Shown: positions 1-7,986 of the stretch, in pieces
Layout of the letters: every line of letters begins with the position of its first letter
How positions within the stretch are numbered: the first letter of the stretch is position 1
From: Bacilli bacterium
GTDB taxonomy: Bacteria > Bacillota_I > Bacilli_A > RFN20 > CAG-826
Direction: 5' to 3'
DNA: 21,037 nt
Assembly (NCBI GenBank): GCA_016298185.1
Contig: JAEDDA010000018.1
Coordinates: forward strand, 1 to 21,037
The notes under the pieces: model-generated
What the model was told of the DNA's origin: nothing
The model's database searches: none
The model's input: only the letters and a program-made list of their open reading frames with translations
Made by a program: the position numbers and the translations under genes

Positions 1-25
1 CACTTTCATTAACAAACTGCTTCAT
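1..25 (-). CDS. possible 5' end of a gene running off the window
   Basis: An ATG on the minus strand at 25 opens a reading frame (MKQFVNES) that continues past the window edge. There is no Shine-Dalgarno sequence, but TATTTT sits exactly six bases before the ATG, the geometry seen at three other starts here. The plus strand is also open over 2-52 and ends in TAG, so the end of a plus-strand gene is an equally possible reading. No product can be named from so few residues. Confidence 0.25.
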
Positions 26-64
26 TTGGGCAAAATAATTACTTGTAATTAGAAAGCCAAAATA

Positions 65-95
65 AAAAACCCTTTCATCACACGGAAGGGTTTTT
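65..95 (-). terminator. Rho-independent terminator, probably bidirectional
   Basis: A 12-bp stem (65-76 with 84-95, one G-T pair) closes a 7-nt loop and is flanked by A-runs on one side and T-runs on the other, so it can work in both directions. It lies 15 bases beyond the stop of the membrane protein gene on the minus strand and would end that transcript. Confidence 0.8.
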
Positions 96-110
96 ATATT
101 GCTTATTTAT

Positions 111-455
111 CTATCTTCTAATTGCGATTAATCCAAATAAGCCGCCTAAGAAGTAGAAAAGGTTACCACCAAAGATGCCTAAGATAAGGAATAAGACATC
201 CCATGCTTTGGAGGAGTTGTCTGCTTTTGCTCTTCTAACCATCGCAATTGTGATTAATGATACGATTAGCATGATGCCAAACATCACAATCATAGCGATA
301 TCTGAACCTTGTGCTGGCATTCCTTCTGGATAATCCCAATTTATGATGCCACCCATATGTAAGGATGCGATGACAATAACTGCAATACTAAGGATAACGA
401 CAATCCATGTAAAGAAGTTGGCAATGCTATACATAGCCTTTGAAGCTTTTTCCAT
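111..455 (-). CDS. small membrane protein, three predicted helices
   Basis: A 114-residue protein with three hydrophobic segments at about residues 11-33, 53-73 and 86-111, and a basic stretch (VRRAKADNSSK) between the second and third. The third segment is rich in Gly and Phe (LGGLFGL). There is no lipobox and no recognisable catalytic motif. It starts at the ATG at 455, ten bases after an AGGAG site. It lies downstream of the LysR gene on the same strand, with an AT-rich hairpin between them and a strong terminator after its stop, so it may be its own transcription unit. It is not recognised as a named family; a small integral membrane protein of unknown function is the safest call. The membrane topology is inferred from hydrophobicity only. 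Confidence 0.75.
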   Translation of the reverse strand: MEKASKAMYSIANFFTWIVVILSIAVIVIASLHMGGIINWDYPEGMPAQGSDIAMIVMFGIMLIVSLITIAMVRRAKADNSSKAWDVLFLILGIFGGNLFYFLGGLFGLIAIRR

Positions 456-510
456 TAAATATGCTCTCCTTCGTTTCTATAAAAATAATAAATGTATACC
501 TTAAAAAATC

Positions 511-540
511 AAATAAATAAAAGACCCTTTTTACTTATTT
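511..540 (-). terminator. AT-rich hairpin at the end of the LysR gene
   Basis: Positions 511-522 and 529-540 pair over 12 bp with one G-T pair around a 6-nt loop (GACCCT on the plus strand). On the minus strand it is followed by a T-rich stretch. It covers the stop codon of the LysR gene. The stem is almost all A-T, so it may terminate only weakly. Confidence 0.5.
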
Positions 541-1418
541 TCTTTTAAAACTGCCTGTTTGATTTCGTAAATAATGTTCGAATAATTCTTATCTTTTTTG
601 ATAACGAAGGCAATATATCGATTCGGTAGTTTCTCAAATATATCTACTTTGTAGCACTTACCTTCTTCGATAGATTTCTTCGCCATTTCATCAGGGATAA
701 ATGTTAGTCCATATCCAAGTTCTACGAATGGTGGAAGAATCGCTGAACTATCTGTTTCGTAAACTGGATTAATATGAATTGAATGTTTTGCTAAAAAGTC
801 ATCGATAAACTGACGATATTGCATATCTTTAGATAATAAGATAAACGGATGCTTCGCTAATGACTTGAATGATAAAGGTGATTTGATTTCATTCTTCATT
901 GAGATAGGGGCAATTAAAATATCATTTAACTTAGATATCTTATAAACTTCTAGGTCATTCCCTCCATTAAATGGAGTGGTGATAAAAGCAAAGTCTAATA
1001 TGCCCTTAGAAACCATGTTTAACAAATTTGCGCTGGAATTGGAATAAATACGGAAATTAACATTAGGAAACTCTTTCTTAATATTCTCTAACGATTTGAA
1101 TAAATAACAATATAACGCCGTGGAAGTCGCACCGATATGGATAACAACATCACCGAGTTCCCTTTTACTTGCGATGTTATCAGATATCTTCTCTAACTCA
1201 ATTAGAGGATTTTTGATCATTTCAAATAACTGAATACCCTCACGAGTTAAGGTAACACCAGTTTTTGAACGTAAAAATAACTTGGTATTATGTTCCCTTT
1301 CTATGTTAGCGATAATACGGCTGACCGCGGGTTGCGTAACGCCTAATTCTGCCGCTGCCTTCGAGATATTTTGTAGCTTTGCTACTGTATAAAATACATT
1401 CAAATAAGTATAGTTCAT
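531..1418 (-). CDS. LysR-type transcriptional regulator
   Basis: A 295-residue protein of normal length for the LysR family. The N-terminal winged helix-turn-helix is clear: residues 1-65 include the family signature AAAELGVTQPAVSRIIANIE and a wing ending at LTREG. Residues from about 90 to 290 match the two-lobed effector-binding domain, which in this family senses a small metabolite. It is transcribed away from the lipoprotein/hydrolase/malic-enzyme unit that begins 99 bp away, the classic layout of a LysR regulator and its target. A dyad in the shared gap is a candidate operator. LysR proteins often control organic-acid genes, so the malic enzyme at the end of the divergent unit makes a malate-like ligand possible, but this is inference. 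There is no Shine-Dalgarno before the ATG; an extended -10 box lies six bases upstream, suggesting a leaderless message. Confidence 0.93.
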   Translation of the reverse strand: MNYTYLNVFYTVAKLQNISKAAAELGVTQPAVSRIIANIEREHNTKLFLRSKTGVTLTREGIQLFEMIKNPLIELEKISDNIASKRELGDVVIHIGATSTALYCYLFKSLENIKKEFPNVNFRIYSNSSANLLNMVSKGILDFAFITTPFNGGNDLEVYKISKLNDILIAPISMKNEIKSPLSFKSLAKHPFILLSKDMQYRQFIDDFLAKHSIHINPVYETDSSAILPPFVELGYGLTFIPDEMAKKSIEEGKCYKVDIFEKLPNRYIAFVIKKDKNYSNIIYEIKQAVLKENK

Positions 1419-1424
1419 AAGTTA

Positions 1425-1433
1425 AGTATATCA
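1425..1433 (-). promoter_or_regulatory. extended -10 promoter of the LysR gene, leaderless geometry
   Basis: Read on the minus strand the site is TGATATACT, a TG-extended -10 box. It is followed by exactly six bases (TAACTT) and then the ATG, so transcription should start at or next to the start codon. No good -35 box is seen. Confidence 0.5.
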
Positions 1434-1470
1434 AAAAGTTATGAATATATACCAAAATATTTGATTTTAT

Positions 1471-1496
1471 TATATTTGACCATATGGAAAAATATA
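1471..1496. promoter_or_regulatory. 26-bp dyad, candidate LysR operator
   Basis: An inverted repeat with 11 of 13 base pairs matched: arms TATATTT and AAATATA around a central CCATATGG palindrome. Its centre (1483/1484) is about 34 bp before the predicted start of the divergent lipoprotein unit and about 65 bp before that of the LysR gene, distances typical of LysR binding sites. ATATTTGA also occurs twice as a direct repeat (1457-1464 and 1472-1479). Confidence 0.5.
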
Positions 1497-1501
1497 TTCA
1501 G

Positions 1502-1510
1502 TGATATTTT
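1502..1510 (+). promoter_or_regulatory. extended -10 promoter of the lipoprotein/malic-enzyme unit
   Basis: TGATATTTT forms a TG-extended -10 box and is followed by exactly six bases (AGGATT) before the ATG at 1517. Transcription would start at or beside the ATG. The AGGA in the gap is only two bases from the ATG, too close to act as a normal Shine-Dalgarno, which supports a leaderless start. Confidence 0.5.
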
Positions 1511-1516
1511 AGGATT

Positions 1517-2755
1517 ATGAAAGCAAAATCATTAATGACTTTCTTGACCTCTGTTTTTGCTACTTTTGCAGTGGTCGGATGTACAGAAAATGGTAATCAA
1601 AACCAAACCTATGATGGTCGCGTTTTTGATATTTCCATAAAACAAGATAAAAGTTTAACCGCGACCAGTAAAAAGGTCGGTACAAATTACACATTAGAAA
1701 TAAGTGGTGAAGGTGAAGCCATTAGCTATAACAAAAAAGAAGCTGTCCCATGGAATCCAATCATTAAAAAAATTAACGCTGTCACAATTAATGATGGTAT
1801 TGAAAATATCGGTGATTATTACTTTTATTCATTACCACTTGAATACTTTGTTCTTCCTGAATCAGTTTTATACGTTGGTGATAACTCATTTAATAAGACC
1901 TCCGTTATTTATACATATGGTGAACAAATAAATAACATCGAAAACAAAGTCTATTACTATAGTGAAACCAAACCAACCACTCAAGGAAACTATTTCTATA
2001 TGGATAATGGTGTCCCAGTGATTTGGGTCTTAAAACAATTATCATTCTTATTCATCGGTAATAGTTTTACCTATAGAGGCGTGAATACTGGTAATAAAGA
2101 TAATCCTGAAGTTCCAATGTATTTTGGTGAAATCGCTAGAAACTTAGGTTTTGATGTTACTATCGATTCCGTTTGCGAAGGAAGCTATACATTAACTAAG
2201 TATGCAGATAAGAATGATGCAAGAGGTAAGGATGTTGAAGATAAATTAACACATAACAAATACGACTATGTGATCTTACAAGAACAATCCACAACCCCAA
2301 TTAATAACTACGACACATTCTCTGCTGCCGCGGCAAAACTCAAAACTAGAATTAATCAAACACAAACTAACTGCCAAACCATTTTATATGAAACATGGGG
2401 CACACCATATAACACCACAAAAGAAGGAACCGCAGACCCAGATAAATACGGTAATAGTGTTACCGCGATGGAAGCTAAGTTAAGAACCGCCTACACAAAT
2501 GTTGGTGGAGAAATTAATAGTCAAGTTAACTATGTTGGTAAAGCTTTTACCGAAGCTTTCGACAAAGAGCATATCGATATATATGCGGACGATGATAGAC
2601 ATCAAAATGGTTATGGCGCCTACTTATCCGCAGCTGTTCATGTGAGAAGTATCTTTAGAGCGAGTGTTTCTAATAATACTTATTACTTTGAATCAGCAAA
2701 TCAAACAATATGTAATTCCTTATTAAGGATTGCAGATACAGTCATCAGTTTTTGA
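1517..2755 (+). CDS. lipoprotein, BspA-like repeat plus SGNH (DUF4886-like) esterase domain
   Basis: A 412-residue secreted lipoprotein. Residues 1-21 form a signal peptide ending in the lipobox VVGC, with lipidated Cys22. Residues about 86-140 resemble one or two BspA-type leucine-rich repeats (VTINDGIENIGDYYF, then YFVLPESVLYVGDNSF). From residue 176 the protein matches SGNH hydrolases of the DUF4886 type: block I FIGNSFT with nucleophile Ser183, a central YVILQEQS (251-258), and a C-terminal DDRHQNGYGAYLS with the Asp359-x-x-His362 pair. It probably removes acyl groups from an exported glycan or similar substrate at the cell surface; the substrate is unknown. It is the first gene of the unit divergent from the LysR gene. 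A hairpin with a T-rich tail overlaps its stop codon and may lower expression of later genes. The start at 1517 gives a full signal peptide; Met7 is a shorter alternative without a better ribosome binding site. Confidence 0.85.
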   Translation: MKAKSLMTFLTSVFATFAVVGCTENGNQNQTYDGRVFDISIKQDKSLTATSKKVGTNYTLEISGEGEAISYNKKEAVPWNPIIKKINAVTINDGIENIGDYYFYSLPLEYFVLPESVLYVGDNSFNKTSVIYTYGEQINNIENKVYYYSETKPTTQGNYFYMDNGVPVIWVLKQLSFLFIGNSFTYRGVNTGNKDNPEVPMYFGEIARNLGFDVTIDSVCEGSYTLTKYADKNDARGKDVEDKLTHNKYDYVILQEQSTTPINNYDTFSAAAAKLKTRINQTQTNCQTILYETWGTPYNTTKEGTADPDKYGNSVTAMEAKLRTAYTNVGGEINSQVNYVGKAFTEAFDKEHIDIYADDDRHQNGYGAYLSAAVHVRSIFRASVSNNTYYFESANQTICNSLLRIADTVISF

Positions 2756-2770
2756 TGACTATTTCTTTTT
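2740..2770 (+). terminator. terminator-like hairpin inside the operon
   Basis: Positions 2740-2746 and 2754-2760 form a perfect 7-bp stem with a 7-nt loop, followed by ATTTCTTTTT. It overlaps the TGA stop of the esterase gene and lies only 20 bases before the next ATG. No clear promoter follows, so partial read-through, giving less transcript of the later genes, is likely. Confidence 0.55.
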
Positions 2771-2790
2771 GATGGAGGGGGAGAAATACT

Positions 2791-4668
2791 ATGAAAAAGA
2801 AATTATTACCACTTGTTGGTGCGATGTTATTAGCACTTACAATTGGCGCTTGTACTGCAAAAGGAAACCCAACCAATCCAGATGATGGTGGAGGTTCTGA
2901 AGTTGTAACCAAGCACACAATTACTTTCTATGTTGATGGTGAAAGATACGCCACAAAGAAAGTAGAAGAGGGTCAACACATTCCAACTGTTGCAAACCCA
3001 TTTAAAGAAGGATACAAATTCGTTGGTTGGTTAGAAGGCGAAACCCTAGTGGACCTTGAAACATATGTCGTCACAAAAGATGCTAGATTCGACGCTAGTT
3101 TCGAAATTGATGAAGGCGATGTCTTAAGCGTTGATGACGTCAAAGAAGAAGGCAAATCTTATTACCTCGTCTTTGGTTGGTGGGAAGTTAATGATCCAGA
3201 TGATCCAACAAAAGTCACAAGTTCATTAACAAAACCAACAGTGAGATTGTTCTATGAGAACATGATCAAATATTTAAAACTCAAAACACCTGCAGCGACA
3301 GAAACAGAAATCGCAAATATCCAATTCAGAAACTACTCCTCAAAGTCAGTTAGTGAAATGGGTCAAATGATTAATAATGATGGCGATGTCGATATCCTCA
3401 TCGGTGTTGGACCAAATATTAAAACTGTCGGTGGTGTGGATTATTATGATAGATTCCAAACTTCAATGGGTGCCGGTCCAAAAGATAGATACGTTGTTGC
3501 TCCAACAGTTGCTTCCGATTTAGGTAAAGAAACATTCGCGTGGTTAAAAGATACCGATGCTGGTAAAGCGGCGTTCTTAAGAGAATTAACCGATGCTGAA
3601 ATTGAAGCATCATTTGTTCCTGAAACAATTGACCTAGCAGTCACAGTTCATGGTGACACAAACATCACAACAACATTAAATGACAAGGAAGATGTTATTG
3701 AAATGCCAACAATTACAGTTGCGGAAGGCAAACAATTCAACGGTTTTGCCACAACTGAAAATGCTGAAGAAGCAGAACTTAGTGTTGCTAAGAATGCGAC
3801 ATTAAAATATGACGATGTTAAATCATTAGTCGCAGAAAACGCTCATACATTAGATTTATATCCAGTTATTAAAGATGCTCCAGTCGTGGAAGAAGACTTA
3901 ATCGTTTATGTCCAAGTTTATAGTGACAAACTTAGAATGGGCGAAGCTAAGTTATTAGAATCCAGATTCAAAGCTGCTCATCCAAATAAGAATATTAAGT
4001 TCAATTTCGTGGAAGGCAAGGGCAGTGTATTAACAGAAGCTATTGGAACCAACCCAGTCGATGTTATCATCGGTGGAAATTCCCCAGTCGATAGTTATAC
4101 CAAAGATGAATTGGGCCCAACCGCAAATGCTGGTGCTAAACACTTCCAAGATGGTAGTAGAAAAATCATCATTAGTGATAGAGTGTCTGCTGAACATAAA
4201 ACCTTAGCAAAAGCTTTATATGATTTCGTTATCGCGGATGCTCCAGTGTTTAATGTCAATGTCGCCTTCTGGCAAAAAGCTGATAAATCATGGGTTAGCG
4301 ATGCTGAAAAAGATGCATTAATTCCTGCAATGGAAGCACAATTAAAGACATTCTTAAATGTCGCCGAAGAAGCCACATTATTAGACACATATAATGTCAA
4401 TTATGCTTATGATAGCATTACTACTAATACAGAAAGTGGCAAAGATAAAGTTGTTGATTTAGCCGCTGCTACACAAGCCGCATTTGATGGCGCTGGTGCA
4501 GACCTTATCGTTGGTTGTGGTGGAAACATCTATCAACAAATCGGATATGAAAACATTCCATATAAAGACATTCCAACAACAATGGTTGCGGGTAGTAGAA
4601 AAGTAGCTATTGCACACGACAATGCTTTATCAAGAGCTATCTATGATAACTATTTCGTAGCTGCTTAA
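2791..4668 (+). CDS. multidomain lipoprotein: InlB-like beta repeats and three binding-protein-like modules
   Basis: A 625-residue lipoprotein: signal peptide 1-20, lipobox IGAC with Cys21, a Gly/Asp-rich linker, then an InlB-like beta repeat at 42-105 (EGYKFVGW is typical). Three related modules follow at about 123-275, 368-485 and 487-625. Each has a strand near the start and a repeated core: DGDVDILIGVGPNI, NPVDVIIGGNSPVD and GADLIVGCGGNI. The second and third continue with DGSRKIIISD and AGSRKVAIAH. A degenerate second beta repeat lies at about 280-360. The second module (LESRFKAAHPNKNIKFNF) resembles ModA-type periplasmic binding proteins. The role is probably ligand binding at the cell surface, but no ABC permease is nearby. 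It has a strong GGAGGGGGAG ribosome binding site. The next gene is a shorter paralogue, so the family grew by duplication of both genes and modules. The domain reading is by eye and the fold is inferred. Confidence 0.8.
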   Translation: MKKKLLPLVGAMLLALTIGACTAKGNPTNPDDGGGSEVVTKHTITFYVDGERYATKKVEEGQHIPTVANPFKEGYKFVGWLEGETLVDLETYVVTKDARFDASFEIDEGDVLSVDDVKEEGKSYYLVFGWWEVNDPDDPTKVTSSLTKPTVRLFYENMIKYLKLKTPAATETEIANIQFRNYSSKSVSEMGQMINNDGDVDILIGVGPNIKTVGGVDYYDRFQTSMGAGPKDRYVVAPTVASDLGKETFAWLKDTDAGKAAFLRELTDAEIEASFVPETIDLAVTVHGDTNITTTLNDKEDVIEMPTITVAEGKQFNGFATTENAEEAELSVAKNATLKYDDVKSLVAENAHTLDLYPVIKDAPVVEEDLIVYVQVYSDKLRMGEAKLLESRFKAAHPNKNIKFNFVEGKGSVLTEAIGTNPVDVIIGGNSPVDSYTKDELGPTANAGAKHFQDGSRKIIISDRVSAEHKTLAKALYDFVIADAPVFNVNVAFWQKADKSWVSDAEKDALIPAMEAQLKTFLNVAEEATLLDTYNVNYAYDSITTNTESGKDKVVDLAAATQAAFDGAGADLIVGCGGNIYQQIGYENIPYKDIPTTMVAGSRKVAIAHDNALSRAIYDNYFVAA

Positions 4669-4712
4669 TAAATAAACCCTTAATCCTTATTCAATAAACA
4701 AGGAGGAATTAT

Positions 4713-5513
4713 ATGAGATTTAAAAAACTAATTACATTAATCTTAGGGGTAGCTTGTAGTGCTACATTATTTTCAGGATGTAGCCTCGCTAAATCATTTG
4801 AAGAAGAACTAAATGTTGTCTTCATGGCCGAAGGTGACCATATAGGCGATGGAACAGTAACACAGTTTAAGAATATAAAAACACCCACAATTAGTGATGC
4901 TTATCTTCCTGATGCTGACTATCGCTTCTTGGGTTGGACTTGTTATCAAGAAAATCAACTCGACTTAACAAGCCCAGCTAACTTTAAAAAACAATATATC
5001 CGTGGTGGTGCGATGCTCCATTATATGGATGTCGAGAAGTTCAAAAACAACAAGACTGTCGTATGTAACGCATTAATCATGCATAAAGATGATATTCCAA
5101 AAGATTATCACTATGCAGTAGTCGCATGGTATGACAAAGTCGCCACAAGTGGTATTGATCAAAATAAAGCCACAACCTTAGAAGGAATGGTAAAAACTTA
5201 TCTCACTTCTGAAGGTGTTTCTCAAGAAGAACAAAATACCATTGTGTTTAGAGGCTATACCGGTAATGTCGGTGCCAGTACAGGGGCAATTATGAACGAC
5301 GATGATGTCGATATCATGATTGGCTGGGCCGCGAACATTTCTACAACTGGTGTTATTCCAGAAACTGCAGTACTTGAAGATGCAACATTTAATGTCCCTG
5401 GTGTAAGCACACCTACAAGACATATCCAAAGATTAACTGATTCTGAGGGGTGTCTTAAAGTTATGGAATACCTCAAGAGTGATGAAGTGAAAAACTTCTT
5501 CGACCCACAATAG
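4713..5513 (+). CDS. lipoprotein paralogous to the preceding gene, one module
   Basis: A 266-residue lipoprotein with signal peptide 1-22 and lipobox FSGC (Cys23). Residues 33-125 form a divergent InlB-like beta region containing DADYRFLGW. Residues 132-262 form one copy of the module found three times in the previous protein: YAVVAWYDK, then IVFRGYTGN, then the core DDDVDIMIGWAANI, then a C-terminal helix CLKVMEYLKSDEVKNFF. It matches the first module of the neighbour best (IQFRNYSSK and DILIGVGPNI there). It is preceded by AAGGAGG, which can pair weakly with TCCTT at 4684-4688. The next gene's AGGAGG begins inside this gene's TAG stop, so the two are translated together. The role is presumed to be binding of the same ligand class; function is not established. 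Confidence 0.8.
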   Translation: MRFKKLITLILGVACSATLFSGCSLAKSFEEELNVVFMAEGDHIGDGTVTQFKNIKTPTISDAYLPDADYRFLGWTCYQENQLDLTSPANFKKQYIRGGAMLHYMDVEKFKNNKTVVCNALIMHKDDIPKDYHYAVVAWYDKVATSGIDQNKATTLEGMVKTYLTSEGVSQEEQNTIVFRGYTGNVGASTGAIMNDDDVDIMIGWAANISTTGVIPETAVLEDATFNVPGVSTPTRHIQRLTDSEGCLKVMEYLKSDEVKNFFDPQ

Positions 5514-5525
5514 GAGGAATAAGAT

Positions 5526-7964
5526 ATGAAAGCAAAATATTTACGTGTTGCGGAAATATTAGAATTTGTATTTGCGGGTATCTACGCAGTAGTGACTGCC
5601 TTATTCTATTCCGTTAGTGAACCTATCTACTGGATGTTCTTAGTGTTTGGATTATTATCCTTATGCTTAGGACTATATAGCGAATCAATCATTTATAGAT
5701 TAAATAAAGATAATAAATTAAATAAGGTCGATTTCATTGTCCTTATCGTTATTACTGTATTATCCGTAATTGATTGTTTGCCTCTATTATTTAATCTCTT
5801 AGCCTTATTATCTAAGAGAGAATCACCCACAAAGGTGGTACTTAATGAAAATTATGTAGAAGAAGAAAAGAAAGAAAAGAAATGGTTTAAACAACCTTCT
5901 GTTCTTATCTCCATGATTTCCTTGGTGGGTATCTTAGCGTTCTCATTTGTGGCTAACCGTGTTGAAACCACGAATGGAAGCGTGGTTGTTAAAGATGGAA
6001 CAATCACTAAAAAAGAATCCGATTTATATATGAAGGATCAACCACTTAACGGCACTTCATATGAAATCACTGATCCATCAGTCAAAATATCTTATACCGT
6101 TTATAAACCATCAGCCGCAAGTGGCACAAATCAATACCCAACAGTATTTGTCGTTCCTGGATTTACCAGAACTAAAGCTACGATGAGCCAATATGCGATT
6201 GAATTATCTAGACGTGGTAATGTTGTCTTTACAATCGATCCAGGTAGCCAAGGTAATACAACCTATGGTGGTTATCAAATGGATGATGAAGGTAATTACA
6301 TATTAGATGATAACGGTAATAAGATTCAAAACTCTTATTCCGTCGCTAGAAGTGGTGCGGGTTATCTTGTTCAATATGTCTATAACAACATCGATAAATT
6401 CGATTATGTTGATAGAGATAGAATTGGACTTGTTGGCCACTCCGCAGGTGGTGGTGATGCTTGTAAATTAGCGGATGACTTCGCTGGAGCAACTTATGAA
6501 ACAAGCATCATTAAAGCCTTATATATTTCTGGCTATATTAAAACTTCCGCGGCTAATGTCTTCTATAAATTAAGATGTAATGCGGCCTTGTCTTATGCTA
6601 AATACGATGAAGGTAGTTTCCGTTACCAAGATGAAAACCAAGCCTATGAAGTTATCGCTTTAAGATTCATTAATGAAGTTAATAGTAAAACTTCTGGTGC
6701 CAATGGTACATTTGATCATTTCATTCAAGATTACGATTATGGTGATTTTGACGCTGGTACATATCGTATCATCCATCACGAAGATATTAACCACTGCTTT
6801 GAAATGTATGATCCATTATCAATTGCTAACACAATTAACTTCTTTAGAAGAAGTTTAAAAGTTGAAACCAAATTAGCGGATTCCAGCCAAGTATGGTTTG
6901 TCAAAGAAGCATCTAATGGTGTTTCATTAGTCTTTGCTTTCATGTTAATCATTTCCTTAATTGGTGTTATCACAAGATACGTTCCATTTATGAAATCCTT
7001 AAAAGTGGAAGCGGAAGCAAGAAAAGAAAACGAACAAGAATATATTAATAAATATTCTGGTGATCCAATCGTAAGAGCGAAAGTAGGAACTGAAAAAGTT
7101 AATAAATCATTCGCGAAGAGATTGCTCTTCTGGCTACCGATGATCTTAACTGCGATTATCGCTTGTTTAGACTATATTCCATTAGCCAGATTATCTATGG
7201 AATTATTCAAAGATGCTGCGGGTAATGTATATACATATTACTTCCCAGCAAGAATGATGAACGCAGTCTTCCTATGGGCAGTCATCAATGGTGCGGTTGG
7301 TATCTTAGTGTGGTGTTTAACCACTCTAGGTGAAAACTTATATTACTTCATCTATCAAAAAGTTAAAGGTGGAGAATCAAGAGTCGATTGGTCCAAATTC
7401 AAAGGACTCAAAGTCAATCCACTTAACTTATTAAAATCTTTCGGATTAGCAGTCCTATTATTCTTTGTTTTCTATGGTCTTATTGCTTTAGTGAATGTCA
7501 CAATGCATCAAGACTTTAGATTCATGCTTATCAGTGCTTCTCCACTTAACGCGAGATTCCTCTTAACATGGTTAATCTACTTACCGGGATTCTTCATCTT
7601 CTATTTCTCCAACTCAATAAGAGTTAATCTCGGTATTGCAAGAGAAGGCTTCAAAGAATGGCAAGTCTTATTAATCAGTGCTTTAGCTAATTCCTTAGGA
7701 TTAGTATTCATTATCATTATTAACTACTTTGTCTATTTCAAAACTGGAACAGTCTATTATGGCTTCTATAGTTCCACAGACGTCAGTGAAATGTGGTTAT
7801 ACATCAATATGGTGTTCCCACTTATAGTGATGATGTTTATCTTACCAATCTTCAACAGATTAACTTATAGAAGATTCGGTAACGTCTATATGGGTGCTTT
7901 GTTATGGTGCATGATTTTCATCATGATGAGTTTATCTGCATCTATCTCATTCATCCCAATGTAA
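5526..7964 (+). CDS. polytopic membrane protein with extracellular alpha/beta-hydrolase domain
   Basis: An 812-residue protein. The N-terminal part has three hydrophobic segments (about 10-55 as two, 69-95) and a fourth at 125-143. An alpha/beta-hydrolase domain spans about 175-445: oxyanion-region strand TVFVVPGFTR, then FTIDPGSQG, the nucleophile elbow GHSAGG with Ser306, and a likely catalytic His423 in INHCFEMYDP. About seven more membrane helices follow (463-485, 535-552, 575-600, 636-657, 675-696, 713-736, 757-780, with one more near 788-806). The hydrolase lies between membrane segments and probably faces outside, where the companion lipoproteins would be. It may hydrolyse esters or peptides. 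The fusion of a serine hydrolase to a large helical membrane domain is unusual. It starts at 5526, eight bases after AGGAGG that overlaps the preceding stop; the malic enzyme follows after 22 bp. The acid residue of the triad was not identified. Confidence 0.8.
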   Translation: MKAKYLRVAEILEFVFAGIYAVVTALFYSVSEPIYWMFLVFGLLSLCLGLYSESIIYRLNKDNKLNKVDFIVLIVITVLSVIDCLPLLFNLLALLSKRESPTKVVLNENYVEEEKKEKKWFKQPSVLISMISLVGILAFSFVANRVETTNGSVVVKDGTITKKESDLYMKDQPLNGTSYEITDPSVKISYTVYKPSAASGTNQYPTVFVVPGFTRTKATMSQYAIELSRRGNVVFTIDPGSQGNTTYGGYQMDDEGNYILDDNGNKIQNSYSVARSGAGYLVQYVYNNIDKFDYVDRDRIGLVGHSAGGGDACKLADDFAGATYETSIIKALYISGYIKTSAANVFYKLRCNAALSYAKYDEGSFRYQDENQAYEVIALRFINEVNSKTSGANGTFDHFIQDYDYGDFDAGTYRIIHHEDINHCFEMYDPLSIANTINFFRRSLKVETKLADSSQVWFVKEASNGVSLVFAFMLIISLIGVITRYVPFMKSLKVEAEARKENEQEYINKYSGDPIVRAKVGTEKVNKSFAKRLLFWLPMILTAIIACLDYIPLARLSMELFKDAAGNVYTYYFPARMMNAVFLWAVINGAVGILVWCLTTLGENLYYFIYQKVKGGESRVDWSKFKGLKVNPLNLLKSFGLAVLLFFVFYGLIALVNVTMHQDFRFMLISASPLNARFLLTWLIYLPGFFIFYFSNSIRVNLGIAREGFKEWQVLLISALANSLGLVFIIIINYFVYFKTGTVYYGFYSSTDVSEMWLYINMVFPLIVMMFILPIFNRLTYRRFGNVYMGALLWCMIFIMMSLSASISFIPM

Positions 7965-7986
7965 TAGATAACGAGGTTATTGATAT

